Shown piece by piece: positions 6,705-11,981 of a stretch of 13,981 nt of DNA (within the stretch, counting starts at the first letter, position 1; each line of letters opens with the position of its first letter). The position numbers and the translations under genes are program-made. The notes under the pieces were generated by a model, which saw nothing but the letters and a program-made list of their open reading frames with translations, was not told the DNA's origin and did not search any database. Origin of the DNA: Clostridia bacterium (lineage in GTDB: Bacteria; Bacillota; Clostridia; Oscillospirales; Acutalibacteraceae); NCBI GenBank assembly GCA_017480265.1, contig JAFVAZ010000029.1:1-13981 (forward strand), read 5' to 3'.

Positions 6705-7718
6705 TTATCTTTTGTAATAAAAATCTTCACTTGGCATTTTTCCTCCGATTGATTTCGGCTCAAAATCAAATAGTACTTTCAAAAAATTAATCACTTTATT
6801 TTTCATCTCTTCTCCCTCTATAAACACAATATTACATTTTGGCAATGCCTTTATAGCTATTTCTTTTTGCATTATACCATATTTATCCGCCAGCTGCGAT
6901 GCACCTTCAAGGTTAGTATCGACGTACTCTACTGAGTTTTTGTAATCATCTAAGAATCTATCAAAGCTATCTTTTTTATCCTCTATAAGATTTTTGCGAA
7001 CAATAATACAGCCCATCGTTAAATTATCTTTGCTCTCAGATGATCTATCCCATTCTTTTGTCAGATTTAGAGCAACTTTAATATTGCTGTTCTTTTCTGT
7101 AACTTGCGTGACAAAAGGCTCCGGCAAAAGTGCTATATCAACATCTTCAGAGATTACTTGTGAAGCTAATTCCGAGTGCTCTGCTTTATTATATTCTAAG
7201 AAAACATCGCGACCTACTTCCAAGTCATTTTTCTGCAGAACATACCTTAGTGCATATTCCGGAGTGGCACCTTGGCCTGAGACATATATTTTCCTTCCTT
7301 TTAAATTTCGCACCTCTTTTATATCTTTATTATTTGATACTATATATAATCCCCCAAGTGCATTTATAGCAGCCAATTTTACATTACCAGATGTTTTATT
7401 ATACAAAATCGATGCCATATTGGTAGGTACTAAACCGACGTCTGCATCACCACTTGCGAGCTTAGCTATAGCTTCTGCCGGTTCCCCTACTACATTAATA
7501 TCATACTTATTTTCATTAGCCCCTTCATCGCTTTTATCCCATAATTCTACTAAGCCTAACGAAGTTGGCCCCTTTAGAGCTACCAACTTTATTGCAGATT
7601 TTTTGCTCTCTTTTGTTTCATCCATATTATCACTCCTCAAGCTGCAAGAAATCACCCCTACATAAGCTATTATCGATAACACTAGGCAGAATAATTTTTT
7701 ATATTTAAAATTCCTCAT
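6705..7718 (-). CDS. ABC transporter substrate-binding lipoprotein, NitT/TauT (SsuA/TauA-like) type
   Basis: 337 residues. The N-terminus has a basic start (RNFKYKK), a hydrophobic stretch at about 9-24 and a lipobox VISC with the lipid-modified cysteine at 25, so the mature protein should be tethered outside the membrane. The body follows the type of SsuA/TauA-like binding proteins: KGPTSLGL after the linker, EAIAKLASGDADVGLVPTN at about 80-100, LKGRKIYVSGQGATPEYALR at about 139-158, then VDIALLPEPFVTQV. Related proteins bind nitrate, sulfonates, thiamine precursors or other small molecules; the ligand here cannot be told. ATG 7718 has AAAGGAG 8 bases upstream. Such genes normally sit with a permease and an ATPase gene; none is adjacent here. 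A good promoter precedes it, so it is probably expressed alone. Confidence 0.85.
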   Translation of the reverse strand: MRNFKYKKLFCLVLSIIAYVGVISCSLRSDNMDETKESKKSAIKLVALKGPTSLGLVELWDKSDEGANENKYDINVVGEPAEAIAKLASGDADVGLVPTNMASILYNKTSGNVKLAAINALGGLYIVSNNKDIKEVRNLKGRKIYVSGQGATPEYALRYVLQKNDLEVGRDVFLEYNKAEHSELASQVISEDVDIALLPEPFVTQVTEKNSNIKVALNLTKEWDRSSESKDNLTMGCIIVRKNLIEDKKDSFDRFLDDYKNSVEYVDTNLEGASQLADKYGIMQKEIAIKALPKCNIVFIEGEEMKNKVINFLKVLFDFEPKSIGGKMPSEDFYYKR

Positions 7719-7736
7719 CTGGTATGCTCCTTTACT

Positions 7737-7765
7737 ATATTAAATTTTACCATTATTTTTTGCAA
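7737..7765 (-). promoter_or_regulatory. Sigma-A promoter of the substrate-binding protein gene
   Basis: TTGCAA (7765-7760), a 17 bp spacer and TAATAT (7742-7737) on the minus strand. The start of transcription would be about 10-15 bases before the ribosome binding site region, so the leader is very short. Confidence 0.6.
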
Positions 7766-7791
7766 ATTTTAATTCTTTATTTTAAGAAGGT

Positions 7792-7822
7792 CAGTATTAA
7801 ATAAACTGATGGCTGAATACTG
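7792..7822. repeat. Inverted repeat CAGTATT / AATACTG
   Basis: Perfect 7 bp arms (7792-7798 and 7816-7822) separated by 17 bases. It lies between the HU terminator and the binding-protein promoter (-35 at 7765). No T-run follows on either strand, so it is not a typical terminator; an upstream regulatory site is possible but unproven. Confidence 0.3.
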
Positions 7823-7843
7823 GACATAACAAAGTCCCAAAAT

Positions 7844-7880
7844 AAAATGACCAACCTCTGAAAAGAAGTTGGTCATTTTT
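7844..7880 (-). terminator. Intrinsic terminator of the HU gene
   Basis: A perfect stem AAATGACCAAC (7845-7855) with GTTGGTCATTT (7868-7878) and a 12-base loop. On the minus strand it is followed by TTTTATTTTG, 12 bases after the HU stop codon. On the plus strand it is also followed by T's, so it could block transcription both ways. Confidence 0.9.
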
Positions 7881-7890
7881 GCGATTAAAA

Positions 7891-8169
7891 CTATTTTTTA
7901 TTGACGATGTCTTTAAACAATTTTCCAGCTTTAAAAGCAGGTACTTTGCATGCTGGAATACGGATAGGAGCATTGGTCCTAGGGTTACGTCCTGTTCTAG
8001 CAGATCTCTTACGGACTTCAAATGTTCCAAAGCCTATAAGCTGAACTTTATCGCCCTTCCTTAACGCTCCAACAACCGAATCAATAAATGCTGCGACTGC
8101 TTTTTCAGAGTTCTTTTTTGAAAAACCAGTCTCGTTAGAAATAGCCGCTATTAATTCTGTCTTGTTCAT
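7891..8169 (-). CDS. hup: HU family DNA-binding protein
   Basis: 92 residues, standard HU length, with the usual order: helix region MNKTELIAAISNETGFSKK (1-19), core KVQLIGFGTFEVRKRSARTGRNP (41-63), the DNA-binding arm with intercalating proline at P63, and C-terminal KVPAFKAGKLFKDIVN (75-90). HU dimers bend and compact DNA and help replication, repair and recombination. The arm reads GRNPRTNAPIRIPACK, with N where most HU proteins have G after RT and C where S or A is usual; neither should abolish binding. ATG 8169 has GGAGG 10 bases upstream. It is monocistronic: two promoter candidates upstream and a strong terminator downstream. The next gene upstream on the same strand is the flippase. 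Confidence 0.97.
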   Translation of the reverse strand: MNKTELIAAISNETGFSKKNSEKAVAAFIDSVVGALRKGDKVQLIGFGTFEVRKRSARTGRNPRTNAPIRIPACKVPAFKAGKLFKDIVNKK

Positions 8170-8241
8170 ATTAAAACAACCTCCAAAAATTTTTTATTCA
8201 TCAATGCATACAATTGCATAGAGAATACAGATTAATGATAA

Positions 8242-8269
8242 ATGATACTCTCCACAATACTTAAATCAA
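8242..8269 (-). promoter_or_regulatory. Second, proximal promoter candidate for HU
   Basis: TTGATT (8269-8264), a 16 bp spacer and TATCAT (8247-8242) on the minus strand. Weaker than the distal promoter, but both could be used; HU genes often have several promoters. Confidence 0.35.
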
Positions 8270-8310
8270 AGCTAAATACAGTTTTATCTTTATACTTCAT
8301 ATTAAAAATA

Positions 8311-8339
8311 ATTCTACACTAAAGAAAATTCTTTTTCAA
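8311..8339 (-). promoter_or_regulatory. Main sigma-A promoter candidate for HU
   Basis: TTGAAA (8339-8334), a 17 bp spacer ending in TTTAGTG, and TAGAAT (8316-8311) on the minus strand. Start near 8304 gives a leader of about 135 bases. A-tract DNA lies directly upstream (8340-8385), where an UP element would be. Confidence 0.7.
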
Positions 8340-8478
8340 GCTTTTTTTACATTTTTTTATTATTAAAAAATTTTTTGAAAAAATTTAGCGCTCTTTAAAA
8401 CATTATAATCATATTTCGACAAAATGCAACATCTTTCACTTTTAGAAAAACAATGAAAATAAAGTATCTGAGTATATG

Positions 8479-10236
8479 TTACCTTAGAAATCGACATTTT
8501 TCAAGTGCTTTTATAATTTTTTTGCTTTTTATCAGATTTTTTAATTCTGAACTCTTTAAAGATCCCAATAAAGATAGTGCCAAAACATATGTACATAAGT
8601 AAATAATCGAAGATATGATGATAGAAATAAGTAGAGGGAATAAATCTATTAATATTTTTGAAATAAAAAATAACTCTACAGCACAAACAACTCCGGCGAC
8701 TAACGGTTTTAGTATGGTATCTTTTATATTCGGCACTATTCTAGTTTCTTTAAATAAATTATAACTAGATGCAACCAAGCTAAATAAGTAACCGATCAAC
8801 GTGCCCATCCCCGCTCCTTGAATGTTTACTTTTGGGATGCCTACCAATAGATAATTAACGACGATTTTTATCAATAAGCCAAAAGATATGATCTTTACAG
8901 GGAGGTCCACTCTACCTACTGCCTGAAGCATACTGCAAAATGGAGTAACAGATGCCATAAATATGGTAGCTATCCCTAAGATAGGGATAATATGAGAAGC
9001 AATATTTACAGCGTCCACTCTATTAGGATAAATAATCTTCAACAGGTGCGGACCCAATATAGCTAAGGCAAGCCCTGCAGGAATGGTCACCATCATGGTC
9101 AGCTTCATCACTGATTCTATGCTATGCTTCAATTTTTTGGGATCTTTCTTTGTATATGCGTTAGTCACAGAAGGCAGCGACACGACCCCAAAAGTCTGAG
9201 TTATCGCAGGGACTAGCATCATCAGAGGTAAAGTATATGAATAGCAACCTAAAAGGTACCCATGCACCCCATCTTTTCCCCTCAAAATATCCGGTTTTAT
9301 TGCACTTCCGTAATAATCCAAAAGTTCTCCCGGGGTTACCTCCATTATATGCTGAATTCTATTTAATATCAAGCTTGTATCGATCAAGCCTGCTACATTT
9401 AATATTATTGCACCTATGCCTATTGGTAGAGCAGTTTTAATTAATACTCTAATCAGGTAAGCTTTGGGCCTAGCTTGGGGTGAATTTTCTAGTTCCTGCT
9501 CTGTGATGCCGTCGCCCCTCCTTTTGTGGTTTATAAATAGGAACAGAAAACCGCAAAAAGCTCCGATAGAGATGCCCAATATAGCTCCGGCCGATGCAAA
9601 AGGCATTATCGCCCTCAATGCAGCTTCTCGATCTTCACAATGATATCCTAGAAAAGTGCCGTTTTGAGAGTACTCCCAAACTCCGTAAGTTATGATGGAA
9701 TAAGAAATGCTATACCCCAAAATAAACTTGCACCCGGCTTCTATAATCTCCGATATAGCGGTCGGAACCATATTTCTAAGGCCCTGATGGTACCCTCTAT
9801 AGATAGACATCAAGCAGGCAAATAGGATCGTAGGCGATAACGCCAAAACAGAATATATCGCTCCCGGTACATTCACAAAAGGTAACTTTGGTACTACAAA
9901 AGCCCCCAAAATCATTAAACACAGCCCTATAAAGCCTGTAGTTAAAAATATCGGGATGGATATATTATGTATTTTCCTTACGTCTCTGTAGTGCCCCATA
10001 GCCATATTTTCAGATATCATCCGGGAGATAGCTATAGGGAAGCCCGCCGTAGCTAGTGCAAACAAAGGATTATATATCTCATATGCTACTGTAAAGTATG
10101 CTGCACCGGTGGGCCCGATCATCCCCGTCACAAAGATCCTGAATAATATCCCTAATATTTTTACTATAAAAATACTAGATGTTAGGACTAGCGTACCTTT
10201 CATAAAAGACTGCCCGATAGCTCTTCGTTTTTTCAA
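8479..10236 (-). CDS. SpoVB/MurJ-like oligosaccharide or lipid-linked precursor flippase (MOP superfamily)
   Basis: 585 residues, almost entirely hydrophobic helices (about 14 expected). The N-terminus QSFMKGTLVLTSSIFIVKILGILFRI and the following YFTVAYEIYNPLFALATAGFPIAISRMISE are the signature of the SpoVB / YabM / YtgP group of polysaccharide-type transporters. Relatives move lipid-linked cell-wall precursors or other lipid-linked sugars across the membrane; SpoVB acts in spore cortex synthesis and MurJ-like members flip lipid II. Which of these applies cannot be decided here. It is longer than typical SpoVB (about 520) because of extended hydrophilic loops near residues 185-210 and 238-258. 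The start is TTG 10236 with GAGAGG 10 bases upstream; the first ATG (10203) has no binding site and would cut off the conserved start. HU is the next gene downstream on the same strand. Confidence 0.85.
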   Translation of the reverse strand: MKKRRAIGQSFMKGTLVLTSSIFIVKILGILFRIFVTGMIGPTGAAYFTVAYEIYNPLFALATAGFPIAISRMISENMAMGHYRDVRKIHNISIPIFLTTGFIGLCLMILGAFVVPKLPFVNVPGAIYSVLALSPTILFACLMSIYRGYHQGLRNMVPTAISEIIEAGCKFILGYSISYSIITYGVWEYSQNGTFLGYHCEDREAALRAIMPFASAGAILGISIGAFCGFLFLFINHKRRGDGITEQELENSPQARPKAYLIRVLIKTALPIGIGAIILNVAGLIDTSLILNRIQHIMEVTPGELLDYYGSAIKPDILRGKDGVHGYLLGCYSYTLPLMMLVPAITQTFGVVSLPSVTNAYTKKDPKKLKHSIESVMKLTMMVTIPAGLALAILGPHLLKIIYPNRVDAVNIASHIIPILGIATIFMASVTPFCSMLQAVGRVDLPVKIISFGLLIKIVVNYLLVGIPKVNIQGAGMGTLIGYLFSLVASSYNLFKETRIVPNIKDTILKPLVAGVVCAVELFFISKILIDLFPLLISIIISSIIYLCTYVLALSLLGSLKSSELKNLIKSKKIIKALEKCRFLR

Positions 10237-10246
10237 ACTAACTCTT

Positions 10247-10252
10247 CCTCTC
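10247..10252 (-). promoter_or_regulatory. Ribosome binding site supporting the TTG start of the flippase
   Basis: GAGAGG on the minus strand, 10 bases before TTG 10236, followed by GAAGAG. No comparable site precedes the first in-frame ATG at 10203. Confidence 0.5.
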
Positions 10253-10354
10253 TAATTATTAAAAACTTTTGTTTTTTCATTGATATGAAAATTATTCTCT
10301 GCAAAATTCCATAGTATATTGCTACATCTTTTATGTACTGATTTTCATTGCCTA

Positions 10355-10383
10355 ATTATACTATTTTAAAATTAATATGTATA
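10355..10383 (-). promoter_or_regulatory. Promoter candidate for the flippase gene
   Basis: TATACA (10383-10378), a 17 bp spacer and a perfect TATAAT (10360-10355) on the minus strand. The -35 box matches consensus at four of six bases. The leader would be about 110 bases. Confidence 0.45.
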
Positions 10384-10435
10384 GCTAAGCTTTCCGGAAG
10401 GATATTTGCTAAAGATATAAACCCCAAAAAAACGC

Positions 10436-10475
10436 AAAAAAGAAGCTATAAGAGCAAACCTTGTAGCTTCTTTTT
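10436..10475 (-). terminator. Intrinsic terminator of the XRE regulator gene
   Basis: A perfect 12 bp stem AAAAAGAAGCTA (10437-10448) with TAGCTTCTTTTT (10464-10475) and a 15-base loop. On the minus strand it ends in TTTTTT and a second run of seven T. It lies 27 bases past the XRE stop and isolates that gene from the flippase gene. Confidence 0.92.
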
Positions 10476-10502
10476 ATCTTTTATGAAGAATTTTTACACT
10501 TT

Positions 10503-10769
10503 TTAGCTTTTTGAATGTTTTTTTAATTTTCTGCCGAGTAAGTAATCTGTAGTGACATTCAAAACGTCTGCAATTGTAGATAATTCTTTATCTGTTACGA
10601 TTCTATGTTGACCTTCAATCTTAGATAAAGCTGAAGAACTCAAATCTACTCCATTAATCTGTAGTTGTACAATAAACTCTTGTTGTTTTAATCCCATTGC
10701 TTTTCTATTTTTCGTTAAGCGTTCTCCAATTAAATTGCTATCACCAAGTTTTTGTGTCCGAATTCTCAT
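10503..10769 (-). CDS. Small XRE-family helix-turn-helix transcriptional regulator
   Basis: 88 residues from ATG 10769; nearly the whole protein is one Cro/C1-type helix-turn-helix domain (about 14-78). Visible landmarks: IGERLTKNRKAMGLKQQEF (14-32), the recognition region LSSSALSKIEGQHRIVTD (43-60) and ELSTIADVLNVTTDYLLG (62-79), ending in a basic tail KLKKHSKS. An in-frame TTG at 10775 is closer to the GGAAG site than usual; ATG 10769, 6 bases after that site, is the better start. The protein has no ligand-binding or peptidase domain. Similar solitary regulators occur in mobile elements, but nothing here names its target. It has its own promoter and a strong terminator, so it is a single-gene unit; self-regulation would be typical of the family but is not shown. 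Confidence 0.88.
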   Translation of the reverse strand: MRIRTQKLGDSNLIGERLTKNRKAMGLKQQEFIVQLQINGVDLSSSALSKIEGQHRIVTDKELSTIADVLNVTTDYLLGRKLKKHSKS

Positions 10770-10818
10770 TTTCAACTTCCTTTCTTTAAAAAATAAAAAT
10801 ATGACATCAAGTAATTAT

Positions 10819-10847
10819 ATTATACACTAAAAATTTTTTAATTTCAA
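10819..10847 (-). promoter_or_regulatory. Sigma-A promoter of the XRE regulator gene
   Basis: TTGAAA (10847-10842), a 17 bp spacer ending in TTTAGTG and a perfect TATAAT (10824-10819) on the minus strand. The leader is about 45 bases. Spacer end and -35 box match those of the HU promoter. Confidence 0.8.
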
Positions 10848-10915
10848 TATTTATTTTACTTTTTCTTTAATATTTAATTATTTTTATAATCTTTAATTTT
10901 AAAATAATTTTAATT

Positions 10916-10953
10916 TGGCGATGTTATAAAGGACAGCATATTTTTAACCGCCA
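10916..10953 (+). other. Two-step stem-loop of unknown role upstream of the yebC promoter
   Basis: TGGCG (10916-10920) pairs with CGCCA (10949-10953), and ATGTT (10921-10925) pairs with AGCAT (10935-10939, one G-T pair), leaving a 9-base apical loop and a bulge ATTTTTAAC. It could be a weak terminator-like structure or chance pairing. Confidence 0.25.
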
Positions 10954-11002
10954 TTGATAGAGCCTATTATTATGCCTCGCACCAAGATATTAATCTCAAT
11001 AA

Positions 11003-11031
11003 TTGATACGATAAAAAAGATATGCTAAAAT
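11003..11031 (+). promoter_or_regulatory. Sigma-A promoter of yebC
   Basis: TTGATA (11003-11008), a 17 bp spacer and TAAAAT (11026-11031), preceded by TGC, which makes an extended -10 element. Start near 11038, about 34 bases before ATG 11072. A TATAAT at 11038-11043 also exists but has no matching -35 box. Confidence 0.7.
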
Positions 11032-11071
11032 GGAAGCTATAATCACATAAATAATAAGTTAGGTGGTCAAT

Positions 11072-11803
11072 ATGTCTGGACATTCAAAATGGAGCAATAT
11101 AAAAAGGAAAAAAGAAAAAACTGATGGTGCTAGAGCCAAGATCTTTACCAAAATCGGCAGAGAGATAGTTGTAGCAGTAAAAGAAGGCGGGGCGGACCCA
11201 AACACTAATTCAAAGTTAAAAGATTGTATAGCTAAAGCCAAAGCAAACAATGTCCCAAACGATAACATTGAAAGGACTATCAAAAAAGCTGCCGGAGATA
11301 GCGATAACACAAACTATGAGAGTATAAGGTACGAAGGCTATGGCCCCAATGGCGTTGCGGTGATAGTAGAAACTCTGACTGATAATAGGAATCGTACAGC
11401 AGGAGATATCCGGCATTACTTTGACAAATGCGGAGGGAATTTAGGGACATCCGGGTGTGTGTCCTTTATGTTTTCGCAAAAAGGAATTATAATAGTTGAA
11501 AAAGATGGTTTAGATGAAAACAAAGTAATGGAAGATGCATTGGATAGCGGCGCGGCTGACTTTACTATAGATGATGAGATATTTGAAATCCAAACAGAGC
11601 CAGAAGATTTTAGTTCTGTAAGAGAAAGTTTAGAGAATAAATCTTATAAATTTTTATCAGCTGAAATAGAAATGGTCCCGAGCTCCTATACTCAGTTGAC
11701 AGACGAAGAGAGCAAATCCAAAATGCAGAAACTTCTCGATCTGCTTGAAAATAACGATGATGTGCAAGATGTCTTCCACAATTGGGAGAATGAGGAACAG
11801 TAA
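11072..11803 (+). CDS. yebC: YebC/PmpR (TACO1) family protein
   Basis: 243 residues from ATG 11072, giving the invariant family start MSGHSKWSNIKRKKEKTDGARAK in full; an in-frame GTG at 11063 would only add three residues, and AGGTGG before the ATG serves as binding site. Other landmarks are GREIVVAVKEGGADP, NNVPNDNIERTIKKAAG, YEGYGPNGVAVIVE and RNRTAGDIRHYFDKCGGNLGTSGCVSFMF. The three-domain family was long annotated as transcriptional regulators; mitochondrial TACO1 and more recent bacterial work point to a role in translation, including passage of the ribosome through proline-rich stretches. Which applies here is not known. The gene has its own promoter; uvrC follows 178 bp downstream on the same strand. 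Confidence 0.96.
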   Translation: MSGHSKWSNIKRKKEKTDGARAKIFTKIGREIVVAVKEGGADPNTNSKLKDCIAKAKANNVPNDNIERTIKKAAGDSDNTNYESIRYEGYGPNGVAVIVETLTDNRNRTAGDIRHYFDKCGGNLGTSGCVSFMFSQKGIIIVEKDGLDENKVMEDALDSGAADFTIDDEIFEIQTEPEDFSSVRESLENKSYKFLSAEIEMVPSSYTQLTDEESKSKMQKLLDLLENNDDVQDVFHNWENEEQ

Positions 11804-11819
11804 ATTTTTTAAAGCAATA

Positions 11820-11880
11820 AAAAGGCACCTTCTTGATGTAATGCGCCAATTTGGAGTAAGAGAGATTTGCCTTTTGGTTT
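11820..11880 (+). terminator. Long hairpin after yebC, possible terminator
   Basis: AAAAGGCA (11820-11827) pairs perfectly with TGCCTTTT (11868-11875), followed by GGTTTGTGTTT. The 40-base loop can fold further (TCTT 11831-11834 with AAGA 11858-11861, and CCAA/TTGG in the centre). The T-run is part of the stem, so termination efficiency is uncertain; a structured leader of uvrC is the alternative. Confidence 0.4.
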
Positions 11881-11981
11881 GTGTTTCCTATCTTTTGCTA
11901 GATTATTGGAATTTATGCAAAGAACTTTAGATTTAATTTATCATATCGGAAAAATATTAAGTAACTGCTGGGAGAAAAAAC

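Larger units (their letters stand above)
8170..8478. other. 309 bp intergenic region between HU and the flippase gene: HU promoters and A-tract DNA
   Basis: No protein-coding potential seen. The part from 8170 to 8303 would be a long HU leader, with the small inverted repeat ATGCA/TGCAT at 8204-8219. The part from 8331 to 8400 is extremely AT-rich, with runs of five to seven A or T upstream of the HU -35 box. No clear terminator for the flippase gene was found between 8400 and 8478. Confidence 0.6.
10770..11071. other. 302 bp divergent intergenic region between the XRE gene and yebC
   Basis: Very AT-rich. It holds the XRE promoter (10819-10847, minus), a stem-loop at 10916-10953 and the yebC promoter (11003-11031, plus). 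I see no open reading frame or RNA gene of a known class in the remainder. Confidence 0.6.

Noticed and set aside
6994..7665. 223-codon plus-strand open frame opposite the substrate-binding protein
   Set aside because: Long but low-complexity S/L/F-rich antisense frame; the minus-strand frame has a lipobox, conserved binding-protein motifs, ribosome binding site and promoter.
7797..8030. Minus-strand frame overlapping the HU gene and its terminator
   Set aside because: It runs through the perfect terminator hairpin and lies in another frame of the clearly conserved HU gene.
8365..8390. AAATTTTTT/AAAAAATTT repeat as a terminator for the flippase gene
   Set aside because: Pure A/T pairing forms no stable RNA hairpin; it is better explained as A-tract DNA upstream of the HU promoter.
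10389..10402. TTCCGGAA palindrome upstream of the flippase gene
   Set aside because: Only 8-12 bp, with no loop to form a hairpin and about 150 bp from the start codon; too weak to call an operator.
11038..11043. TATAAT as the -10 box of yebC
   Set aside because: No -35 box at 16-18 bp upstream (AAAAGA there); the TTGATA-17-TAAAAT pair with extended TGC fits better.
11745..11930. 61-codon plus-strand frame bridging the yebC end and the yebC-uvrC gap
   Set aside because: It begins inside yebC in another frame without a ribosome binding site, and its gap portion coincides with the hairpin. A hydrophobic stretch (ICLLVCVSYLLL) is present but looks accidental.
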